A model generated the notes under the pieces. That model did not search any database, had not been told where the DNA came from, and worked only from the letters and a program-made list of their open reading frames with translations. A stretch of 64,000 nt of DNA from Thereva unica (lineage: Eukaryota > Arthropoda > Insecta > Diptera > Therevidae): contig OX465281.1 of NCBI GenBank assembly GCA_949987705.1, forward strand, positions 99,728,326-99,792,325, read 5' to 3'. Within the stretch, counting starts at the first letter, position 1. Each line of letters begins with the position of its first letter. Shown piece after piece: positions 34,459-45,039 of the stretch. A program made the position numbers and the translations under genes.

Positions 34459-34969
34459 AACACTATAAGCATTTTCTGTCATCGAAACTGAACTTTTCGA
34501 TAGAATGGTGTTAAATTTGATTGTTTGTATTTAGCAAGCAGTTTCCCATTTTTTATTTTAGTTAAGTTTCACAGATGAATCTTTAATCAACAAAAGTTTT
34601 GCCACCCCACACTGACTTACTATCTGAAATACTTTTCTAGTCAATTCCCAACGAGTGCATCGTTTAAACAATAGTCGCCTTGTGAAGAGTTCTGATAATA
34701 TTTTATAGCAAACTCGTGACTTAGGGTGAGTTGCACCAACTAACTTTAACCGTAACAAAAGCTAATTCGGCTGTCAAATCTCCGGTTAGACAAAACGGGA
34801 GTTGCACCGTTTAACAATTGTTAACATGACGTAACATTTTAACGTTAACTTTAACCAGGCAAATTTTCCCGGTTAATGTTATTGTTATTGTTAACTTATG
34901 ACAGTTGTCATAGATCCAGACAGGGGTGCCATTTTCAATAAACTCACAAACTGTGTAACTTAGGCCCTT

Positions 34970-35920
34970 CCCAGCAAACCACATGTAATGCATAGAACAA
35001 AGAAATGCATTCGCCGTACATTACAAGTAAGCTATCTGAAAGTTATCAATCAGCGACTGCTTACAAGTGCCTTACAAATACATTACAAGCAATGTATTAA
35101 ATTGTTAGGATTTTGGGAATTCAAAAGCGTATTATAAAGGGCCAAATACACGAGCACTCCATTCCGCCACGCTAACAAATTTTTGTTGGAGTCTTCAGTA
35201 ATTAAGCTAATAAAATCGTAGCATACATACATACATACTGAAAATTATTCATTTTCTATTTTCGAGAGAGACTATACGGACGTCACATGGTAGAACACAT
35301 ATCCAGAAATTCAGGGCATCTAAAATACAAAGTTCAACATAAAATTATTAATAAATTTTGTTTTAAAAAACTATTTTATTATTAAATGCATTTTTGGTCG
35401 ATTAGAATCAATGCATTTTTTCCTAGGGCAATCCTAATGCTATTCAATACATTTTATTAGTTTTATGAAATGCCTTTTGTAATGCATTTCCCACATCTAT
35501 AAAATGTATTTGTAATTTATTATTTATGCATTACATACTTCTATATGAAATATATTGTTAATGCATTACAAGCAATGCATTTCATCCTAGGACATGCCTA
35601 ATGTGTTTTAATGCATTCCGTATTACTTACAAAATCCGAGCTCATATAACATCTCAGAGTTCAAACGCAAGGTTCATAGACATCTACTCACGCACCCCCC
35701 AGACCCCTAACCTATCCCTTCTCCTCTATCCTTCAAAGCAAGCTTACTACTAGAGACTGGCCATGACTCGAACGACATGACAAACTAGTAGTACAAAGGG
35801 TAATTCCTAAGCTTGACTTTACCACATAAACAAAAAAAAAAAAATGCTTTCTGTAATGAATTTCATTCATTTCTGAAATGTATTGTGAATTCATTTTGTA
35901 TGCATTCGTGGTTTACTGGG
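34970..35920. mobile_element. Nested MITE with CCCAG(C/T)AAACCAC ends
   Basis: CCCAGCAAACCACATGTAAT at 34970 is mirrored by ATGCATTCGTGGTTTACTGG(G) ending at 35920. The interior is full of TAATGCATT-like motifs on both strands and has no ORF. Confidence 0.7.
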
Positions 35921-35922
35921 TT

Positions 35923-36398
35923 CATACACGAGGGAGCACGGTTCCGGAGCAAAAGCTTTTTCTGGGCAAGGGAGGCGTGCGGAGATGAAATAAGTGGAGA
36001 TTTTCGTGCTTCGGTGGAGACTTTTCTGCTCCTACTTTCGACCTGCGAACACGGGAAGCACGCACTCACACAAATACGAAATTAATGGAGTTTAAAATAA
36101 TAAACATTCCAACAGACAACAATTAACAATGAAAAAACATGCTGCCGCTGCAGCTGCAGCTGAAATCACCAACGCACTATTTTCATCCATTATTATATTT
36201 AATTAATTAATTATTAATCATAAATAATGAGCTAATTTAAATAAATACCCGACCAGAGTCAAAAAATTTGACATCTCACTAATACAAACAATCATCGCGT
36301 AGCAACACAAAAGCTGCTTCCTTTGCTAATGCTCCGTGTATTTTCAGGAAACTTGGAGCGAAGCTTTTGGTTCCAGAACCATGATCCCTCGTGTATGA
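35923..36398. mobile_element. Second nested MITE
   Basis: CATACACGAGGGAGCACGGT at 35923 is mirrored, with mismatches, by ACCATGATCCCTCGTGTATG ending at 36398. It sits directly beside the 34970-35920 element. Confidence 0.68.
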
Positions 36399-36573
36399 CT
36401 GGCCTTATAAATACACAAAAATGTAAATTTAAATCAAAGTAGCCGTTAACGATAACTTTAACAAACGGTTGGGTGGTGCAACTCATTTTTACAAACTGGA
36501 ACTTTAACAACTTTGTTATTGTTAAAGTTAATTTTAACAATAACTTTAATCAATGATTTGGTGCAACTCACCC

Positions 36574-37945
36574 TTAGAAAGCACTACGTGTTCTATTTAA
36601 TATTCACTTTAATCCAAAACATGTCGGGTAACTACTGACAATCATGCCCTTAAGGTATCCTAATGAAAAAATTTTAATTATCTCCTCGTTTAGAACAACT
36701 TAATTGCAATTTGCAACGACTTAAAAAATTTATGTAGTGAAAGTGACACAGAGCTTGATTCCCCATTCATATAGTCGATTTTGAAAGTATGCTAATTAAC
36801 TAAAAAAGATGTAAGAAAAGATTTGAAGTGAAACCTCATTAAAAGTGAATCGGCATCTGGTGAAATATAGAGATTCGTATTGATATGTCGAACGTGCTTA
36901 ATGATATATTTGGCAGGCTGATTGGGAAAATAAAATGACAAAGCGGCGCGGCGTCTTAAATTAAACGCCCCATGTTAACTATCAATTCGTTTTATTACCT
37001 TTTGAGAAATTGAGAAGTTTTAATCTTCAACGAATGGACAACAGACAGAGAGGCTTTCCTGTTTTTGATTTTCGAATATTTCTTTTGATATACAAAAGCT
37101 TGATTATAATAAATTTGAATTTATAATTAAAATAAATTAAAGCTATTTTTAAATCTGATTTAATCCAATTTGCAATTAGTGATCAAATAATAATCAATAG
37201 GATCAGTCGTTTTAAAAAATGTGATTTATGCATTTATTTTTCTTTGGAAAATATAGCGGCTTTTGTCATTTTACAGTAGGATGTCCAAAAAAGAAAAAGA
37301 GAATATGTAATTGCTACTCAGATTAAAGCGTGAGATTGAAATTAAGTTTTCCCCTGGTGAAACCTCATATTCCCTTTTTACAAATGTTACAAATTGGACT
37401 TAGAGACCTAAAGACTGAACTGGAAGGCTCAACTGGACTACGCTATCAGTAAATCGACTAGGGCTGTTTGGGTTGAAAAAGGCTTTTGTGTAAGACATGG
37501 GGTGACGACGTACTCGTAGTACAACACGATCGATAAACCTGTTGTCACTTATGGCGCTACAGGATCATGGCACAGGATATAGTGTGCTCAACCTTGAGAA
37601 AGATTTGAAATGCAATATTTTCGAATTATCAAGCTACCATTAATTCATTTTAAACAAGGAAGTTTTCCTGCAAAATAGTTGCAGGGTATTTTGACGTACC
37701 AGATAAAATTTTGTTCTGCTGGATCCTCGGACACTGGGATATCGAAGGCGCTGGTGGAGGGCTCAGAGCCCTTTTGTGGCATCTTATGGTCCAAGTCTCT
37801 GATAGAGCAATGGTTTAAGAGACTGAGCCTGGGGTATTGGGGAATCAATTCCAGGTCTCAGATAGGCAAAGAACAAATTATACCTTTGGTCTAAGGCGCG
37901 TTATCACACTAGTTCTTAATCTGAAACAGGCATGCACAGCGTTAT
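36574..37945. other. No gene seen
   Basis: AT-rich DNA without a supported feature. Confidence 0.4.
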
Positions 37946-38459
37946 GCTAGCGACATAGATTAGGTTTATCCCGTATCGGTTTTTTTCGTTCAAAATGGAA
38001 CTCAAGCAATTACGTTAGCTGTGACATAGTTTATGTTGAAACCGAATCGGTTTCAGAAAGCATGTAATTACAGCGACGGGAATATCGGGGACGTTATGGT
38101 TGATTCGCCCTTTACGGAACGTCAACGTCAGGTCACGGAATGACAACGGCAGGTGAATTTTGTTGTCGATTCGCACTTAAACGTCACGTCAACGTTACGT
38201 GAAATTTACCGTTCAGTCTAATAAAAATTAAATAAATTATTTTCCGCATTGCTAGTTTAAATTGGTATTTGGAATGCCAAAATTTAATAATAAAAAGTTA
38301 ACTGTGATCGTATTAATTTTGGATGAGGAAGAAGAAATTTTGCGGCATATCATACAGCTCCTTACGTATATAAAATATAGTTTCAAACTAATCTTGACGT
38401 GGGTATAGTGCGAATCAACTTTTATCCGTACGGGAAAAACCTAATCGTATGTCGCTAGC
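37946..38459 (+). mobile_element. DNA transposon remnant with long inverted ends
   Basis: GCTAGCGACATAGATTAGGT at 37946 is mirrored by ACCTAATCGTATGTCGCTAGC ending at 38459; the matching continues inward through (A/T)TCCCGTA. A short open segment from ATG 38273 (MPKFNNKKLTVIVLILDEEE) has the hydrophobic-then-acidic start often seen in PIF/Harbinger nucleases, but it breaks after about 40 codons. That class is a guess. Confidence 0.55.
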
Positions 38460-38814
38460 TTTAAACGGCCTGGATGGAACCTAAACCAAGCAGATACCGA
38501 GCAGATATAAAAGTTTTTATGTATAGTACGTTTCTTTTTTTACTACAGCACGGAGTGAATATTTAACATTTTGCGTGGATGTAACATTTTGTATTGATTC
38601 TAAATTTCGATTATCTAATCGTTTGTCTTTATGTGGGAACTACTTTTAATGAGTCGTTCTAGGTTAAAGGAGTCCGAGGAACGCCTCAAACCAGAACTAG
38701 TTGGCTGACATTTCAATTTACCATCAACTAGTAGTGCTAAAATCATCCAAAAAAAACAAGAACAATCTATTTCCATATTAATTAGAAGCTATTATAATAT
38801 GATGTTGTAAAGGG
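38460..38814. other. No feature seen
   Basis: AT-rich; nothing supported. Confidence 0.35.
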
Positions 38815-39431
38815 TAACGAAATTTTTACACGATTTTGAAAGGTTGTCGGATTTTGACAAGTGATGTTTTGATGGCAGGCTATCGCTGTGTAGAACCTAA
38901 AAAAGGTCACTTCATTTAGAACATGTCTCATTCCATCGAGTTTATTAGATATTAGCAAAACTTATCTATTTAAGGTCTTTCTGACACTGAGCCGAAGTTT
39001 TCCCATTTAAACCAAATAAGGCCCGACCGAATGTTATGAAATTTTTTTTCCGGACTTTTTTTCGTTAATATTCTGCTCTCGGCCCTTCAGAGAAGTCTAC
39101 GAACGTATATAGTTTTTTGTTTTTGTAAAGTGATCGTGGACAGATCAAACTAAATTCGGCTCGACCGAATTTTATGAAAATCTTTTCATATTTCGGTTAA
39201 TACGCTTCGAACGACACCTCAACGAAGTCGATATCTTTTTTGGTTCGCGCGATATCGTGCAGGAAAAAATGTCCACATCCGTACGCGCGCGGGCACACAC
39301 ACACACATACTCCCACCCAATTTTTTGCTTAAAATGCTCCTGGGACATTGAAAGATGAAAATACGTCGAAAATTTCGATTTCGATTTTCGGACCGATTAC
39401 AATAACTTCCTATACTGGGAAGTTAATAAAA
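38815..39431 (+). mobile_element. Minisatellite-bearing element, copy 2
   Basis: Collinear with the 19540-20471 copy (TCTCATTCCATCGAGTTTAT, GGCCCGACCGAATGTTATGA, CGATATCGTGCAGGAAAAAA) but with fewer repeat units. It has a complete end: AATAACTTCCTATACTGGGA then AGTTAA, forming the terminal hairpin. A CA microsatellite lies at 39296-39307. Confidence 0.6.
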
Positions 39432-40242
39432 AAAGTGAAATCGTTCTGAATAAAGGAATGCAGCAGCGATAGTGGTGTCGAATTGTAAACGCATTAAACG
39501 AAACGAAGCAGCAATAATGTTGTGGTGCGTTTACATGTTTCTCTCATTGGGCTGGCGTATACGCATCAACACTTGGTAAACCGGTTTGTTATCACACTCT
39601 CGTAGTGCATGGGTATTGCGTAATCCCTGCGTCTACACTTTGCCATGGCCATTTCCATATGACATGGGCAATAAGACCCTGAAACTTGGCCATTTTTAAT
39701 GGTAGGTCTTATAGCCGGCCATAAAATCTGTCATGAATTTGGCCATATTTTGACGTTTTTTCAAACAGCTATGACGGATGGTTTAAAATTTAGTTTGATT
39801 GGGTACTTTTAATAATTGTGAAAAATACTTGATTCGGTAACATTTGTGAAGATATGCCATTTCTTCAAATGAAAATCTGCCATGAATAGCCCATCACCAT
39901 AATATTTGACAGTTCAAGCCGAATAGAATGTGTAGACGTAGTTTTATTACCCTTTAACGAGATAATGTGTATGCCCGAGAATGTTTCTTTATCTTTGAAA
40001 CGCAAATGTGTAAGCTTTACGCAAAAATCTTTTGTTGAACAAGTAGGTACAACACTTCCCTCTGTTCCTTTTGACCTTTATGTCATAAAAACCCGATTTA
40101 TCGATTATTCAGAGTTCTTCCGTGTACGTCGGCCCTTTCATTGTTGCTACTGTCATTACCATTACTGTTCTGCACACATACAGCATTAGCCGAAACAATA
40201 CGATCTCATTTTCGTGTGATTTCGTTAAAAAAATAAAAAAAA
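39432..40242. other. Possible small MITE, no gene
   Basis: CGTCTACA at 39630 and TGTAGACG at 39931 could bound a ~310-bp element, but the arms diverge quickly. Nothing else is supported. Confidence 0.3.
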
Positions 40243-40645
40243 AATAGTGATTAAGTGTGTTTTAAGTGTTTTAATTGGTAAGGCGATCATCTTTTTTTTA
40301 CATTCACGGTGTTTTTTTCGTGTTTATTTACGAAAAAATGTTGAAAATTTAATGTTTTGTGTAGTTATGGAATTACAAGTGAGTAATACATAAATTATGA
40401 AATTATTATTAAAAATATAAGTGCCAAAAAACACCTTTATTATTCACTTTTTCTTTCATAATTTTCTGCACTTATATGTTTAATAATACATAATTGCATA
40501 ATAAATTAATTATTGACTTTAAAATCACTATTAATTTAATGTTCAGCATTCTTCTCCTTAATAAACACGAAATAAACACCGCGAATGTAAAATAAATTGA
40601 TCACTTTAACAACACACTTAAGACACGCTAAATCACTAATTATTT
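40243..40645. repeat. Foldback repeat, ~400 bp
   Basis: Left-arm motifs AGTGATTAAGTGTGTTTTAA, CGATCATC, TTACATTCACGGTGTTT and CGTGTTTATT recur inverted at the right as AATAAACACGAAATAAACAC, CGCGAATGTAA, TTGATCACTT and ACACTTAAGACACG...AATCACT. The centre is very AT-rich. Confidence 0.7.
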
Positions 40646-40894
40646 TTTTTTTTTTTATTAAATCACTAAAGAGCTAATCACTGATAATCAATGTATAGTT
40701 TAAAGTGATAAAATACAATATTTTTCCACTTTTTACCACAAAAATATAACAAAAACAGTCCCGAACCTATACCGCACCAGATAAATTCTAACCAAAGGTC
40801 AGATTTTAGGACCGTCTTCAGTTATGGTTGTATTAGTTGAACCGAGAAGTTTATGGCCTGTGGTTGAGAGGGTCTTGTTCACTGACATATCCGT

Positions 40895-41135
40895 AAAAAA
40901 AGTTTTCTATTTCTGGAGAAAATGGTGTCATTCAGAATTGTCAATCAGCAGTCCATTCCTATATGGCAGTGGTCTTGCTACATATGTACGCACACATACA
41001 CACACACAAACATACTTCTTCTCAAATTTATGCTTAAAATGCTATTGGGACATTGCAAAATGAAATTACGTTAAAAATTACGATTTCGATTTTCGGACCG
41101 ATTACAATAACTTCCCTATGAACTGGGAAGTTAAC
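40895..41135 (+). repeat. Foldback-MITE and minisatellite-element fragments
   Basis: 40905-40970 matches the 15136 foldback family (TTTCTATTTCTGGAGAAAAT, AGCAGTCCATTCCTATATGG). Next to it, about 40985-41135 is the 3' part of the minisatellite-bearing family, ending GGACCGATTACAATAACTTC then GGGAAGTTAA. Confidence 0.65.
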
Positions 41136-41294
41136 AACCTACTACTACTTTGAGAATGAGAATAGATTTTAAGATGTAATCATTCAATTAGTACAATAAA
41201 TATCACGATTACAGAATGCCCATGCAATACAATTTTCAAACATAAGGACCTGGAATATGCAGTTCCAATATAAAATTGATTTGCCACAACTGAA

Positions 41295-42639
41295 CAGGGA
41301 TGCCGCGAATATTCGTATTCGCACTCGTATTCGCGAATATTCGCATTATAATTATTGATATCCGCATCCGTATTCGCATTCGCATCAAGCAATGCGAAAG
41401 TCTAACTCGATAATTCGCCTGTATTTTAGTGAATAGTGAAGATAGCCCCCTCTCTAGAACTTTTGTTTTCTCTAAAAATATCCAGAAATTACCCCTGAAA
41501 ATATGTATTAGCCACGCAGTCCAACAGAGAGATTATTAAACGTCTAATGACCTATACAAGTTGCGAATTAGGGGGATATGAGTATTTTAAATCTTTAGAA
41601 CGGCGATATATCATGAAGGACAACTCGTACGGGAATAGTATATTCTGTAACAAGTTTGGAATGATGCATATTCCGGCGGTCCACGAGTGCGGAATATGCC
41701 ATTCAAAACGTGTTGCAGACTATACTTTTTCTACGCCTCTAAAATAGATTTTATTATTATTTTGTAAACAAAAACGTACCTACCTAATATAAAGCTATTG
41801 TCACAACTGAAGAAAATTACAGTTAAGAATCAATGGCATTTACTGGTAAACAGCACCAATATCAGTTGAACGGATAAAGGCGCAACCTATTCCTAATTAA
41901 ATAATTTGACAATAGATGCCGCCGAAAAGTTATTCAAAAAATGCTTTTATGTTCTGTAATTTAATGATTGAATTGTTTATTTAAAGCAAAAATGGTCTAG
42001 CGGAACTTCTTTGATTGTTTATTATTGAAATATTTCTTTTTTTCCTTTAATTTATTAATTAATAAATAAAAAGAATAACACCATCATATTCTTGGCTTTT
42101 GAGCAACAGATGTCGCCCCTAGTAGTCATTCCATAACAAGTGATGGAATGAATATTCCACACGGGTGCGGAATGCCCGCAATTCCGTGTCTAAAAGCAAT
42201 ATCAGAGTGCTCGTATTCTACAAGAGGCGTAGAAAAATGTATTATATCATTTTGTGTAGATATTCGCATGATATACAAAAATTGAATATTTTATGATAGG
42301 ACTTGCCATTTAAGAGATATTAGCCAAAAATGGATTTTTGTTTTTAGGGGGCTGTTTTTAGGAGACAACCAATTTTCCGAAACTTTTTTTTTAACATATT
42401 CTACTCACTAAAAACTATTTTTAAAAAAAGTTTCGTGAGTTAACATTTAGTTAGGGGTCTGCAATTGAATTTTGCTCTGACGACTGGATTATATAACTTT
42501 TGTTAATACATAATAAACGTAATATAAAGATTTTGTAGTTTTTTTTATACATCGGCTCCCTGGTATTCGCATTCGCGAATATTAGTTTCCAATATTCACA
42601 TTCGCGAATATGCAAAAACTGACATTCGCGGCAACCCTG
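41295..42639. mobile_element. Non-autonomous hAT element, 1,345 bp
   Basis: CAGGGATGCCGCGAAT opens at 41295 and ATTCGCGGCAACCCTG closes at 42639. The flanks CAACTGAA (41287-41294) and CAACTAAA (42640-42647) form an 8-bp duplication with one mismatch, as expected for hAT. Many TATTCGC/GCGAATA motifs lie beside both ends, resembling sub-terminal transposase-binding repeats. A further inverted pair (TTTCTACGCCTCT near 41729, AGAGGCGTAGAAA near 42223) marks a nested MITE. No transposase is encoded. Confidence 0.85.
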
Positions 42640-44611
42640 CAACTAAATGATTCACCTGATTCATTTGGCGCTTACATGGGTGAAGCTTCTTCGTTGTCCA
42701 AATATTTTTTACTACTTCTTTTATTTCGGTCTGACGGGTGCAGCGAAGTGCACTGGGTTAGTCCTTTCATAAATATACATCTCTCACGACAAATTTCAAC
42801 ATTAATATAATAGATATCCTCAAATAGTATCATTTCCCATTTCGATTCAAACTTGCCACCAAATGTTTATGCTTCTTTTCTCTATTTCTGCCTGATTAAC
42901 ACATTCAGTTTACCTTTCATATTATGTGCATTGACAAGCAACAAAGTCGATAAATTCTACCTCTTTTTTCTGATAACTCTATTGATCTGTTTCCTGATAT
43001 TCTTATCTAAAAAGGTATTCAATACACACGCGAACGGTCTGAACAGAATCAATATCATCACCTCACTCGGTAGGTAACCAAAACCGTGCGATACCAGGTT
43101 AAATCCCTATCTCACGATCTAACGCAATTCTAAACAATTCGTTTCGAATTAATCGCCTGCAGCTTATTTCAAATTCACGAAGAATTGTTGAAAGGGGTAA
43201 GGGACATGAAGATCCAATCATCAGCACAATTTTCTTTTGTGATTTTAACTGAAACACATTGACTTACCATGCAGCCGCTTAATGACCCCAGGTCTGTCAA
43301 GTATGGAAGTGCTTTTTATTGTCCAACTCCGGATGTGTAAAATGTTATTTGCCATACACGAATCTATCCAATTGGATATTCATTCCCTCTTATCCGGTTT
43401 GGCTCTTTCTCTGTATGTTCAGTGAATTCACATATGATCACAAAACTTGTAGAATATAATCAGATACTAGCATTTCACGATGTCAAAGCACTCACGACAC
43501 TAGATGCGACTCGGCATAAATTCACTTTGTCTCGAAGGTTTGGGCACAAAAACAAAACACAAAAACAAAACACAAAAAACGAAACGACTCTTGATAAAGG
43601 GTTTAACGGAATGGATAAAAAACCGAGAGATAATGACCCTGATACCCTTTCGTAAAAACTAGTCGGATGTTGCACACTTGTTGCACACTTTCTAGATGTT
43701 GATGGAGATTATTATGCTTTTTTCTACACTTTAATATATACGATCACTTTTTTAATGACCACAATTAACTAGGCTTTTTCTTTTTAGGGTGTAGCTACTG
43801 CACTAGTTACAGGATTGGGTACTAAACCCACCAGAGCTTATCTTAGTTGATCTTCTAAACTATACTATATCACATGGGTGCACATTATTTATGATTTGAA
43901 AGTTGTATTTATGGAAAACTAATTAAAAACCGGTTAGCTGTAAATAAATCTGTGTTAAGGTATAAAATTTCGCGTTCTGGATACGAGGATATGTCCACTG
44001 TCTACAAAGCTCGATGGTGAACTGACTATCGCGTATGGTGGCTTCAGTATCTGACTATAGAATCGGAATCAGTATAGTGAACTTACTAAGCAGAAATGCA
44101 AGATCGCTTGCGCGCAGACACTGAAATTATCCAATGGGTGGGTTTGTGGTTAGTGTATAGTAGCCGAGTAGCTTAAGTTAAAGTGATCTTTATTTGGTTA
44201 TCCAATTAAATATGCTAACCCCCGGCCATGAGTCCGCTGGTATTCAGACATGTCTTTCCCCTATTTTCCAGAAAGATAAAGTCGACCCTGCATTTTGTTC
44301 CATTGATTAAAGCGAACCCAATAAAAAGCGCGATTTCGGTGCTGCGATATCAATTTTGTACATTTGTATTTATGTGTAGATACGCCTTTGCGATATCTTG
44401 TCGATACATCGCTGAGTTGGGCAGTAATCGATTTCAATTGAATCTGGAAAGTAATGTTTATCCATTTCCACACGAATTTTATTTTTGTAATGGCTAAGTG
44501 CTTCTTTCAACGGTACTAAAGTGGATGATGCATGCATAAAATGATGGAGTTACTGATCGTGTAGGCTGGAAGATGCTGTGCGCTGTTGGATATGGAAATG
44601 CGTCATTTCGA
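42640..44611. other. No gene seen
   Basis: AT-rich DNA; a short AAACAAAACAC repeat near 43552-43580. No supported exon. Confidence 0.4.
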
Positions 44612-44645
44612 TATAAAAGTCTAGTCAGATTACGACTGCTTCAAG
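44612..44645 (+). promoter_or_regulatory. Candidate TATA promoter
   Basis: TATAAAAG at 44612 lies in a GC-richer context and is followed about 30 bases later by CTTCAAG, a weak initiator-like site, and about 130 bases later by an ATG with a good splice donor downstream. The spacing fits an insect Pol II promoter; transcription is not shown. Confidence 0.4.
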
Positions 44646-44740
44646 AAGAGAAAAAAAAACTTTAAAACTGTCCGCTTTTTTTATTATTGACTTCTACATA
44701 CACATAAAAGTTTAGTAAAAAAAAATTAGTGAAACTTTCA

Positions 44741-44812
44741 ATGAAAGTGACACCGCATACATTTCCTTACACGTATAAAGCGCAGTTCCTTTTGGATAAA
44801 GATTTAGAAGAA
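44741..44812 (+). CDS. Candidate first exon of an unknown gene
   Basis: ATG at 44741 opens a 24-codon frame (MKVTPHTFPYTYKAQFLLDK, then DLEE) that ends exactly at a strong donor, GAA|GTAAGAG. It lies downstream of a TATA-type promoter. The composition is ordinary coding-like, without low complexity. I do not recognise the protein. The following intron would contain the RTE insertion at 45040; no obvious second exon is visible. Confidence 0.35.
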
Positions 44813-45039
44813 GTAAGAGCTGGTAGATAACTTGTGTTTACATTGAGATTTTTTTCAAAATCGGAATCAGAAATATTAGAAACTATTAATTTTTTCAATA
44901 GCAAATTTCCGCATATACGAATTGGTTACATTCTACATATATCATGATATAGTTGAATATCCTCCTAAAAAGACCTTAAAGCCACTAGCTACTTTGCATT
45001 AAATATTGATAAATTATACTTCGTAATTGTCAAATAAAA

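Larger units (their letters stand above)
34724..36573. mobile_element. PIF/Harbinger-type MITE with nested insertions
   Basis: GGGTGAGTTGCACCAA at 34724 is matched by TTGGTGCAACTCACCC ending at 36573. TTA flanks both sides (34721-34723 and 36574-36576). Sub-terminal GTTAACTTTAAC-type repeats occur at both ends. The element would be only a few hundred bases without the two insertions it contains. Confidence 0.82.
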
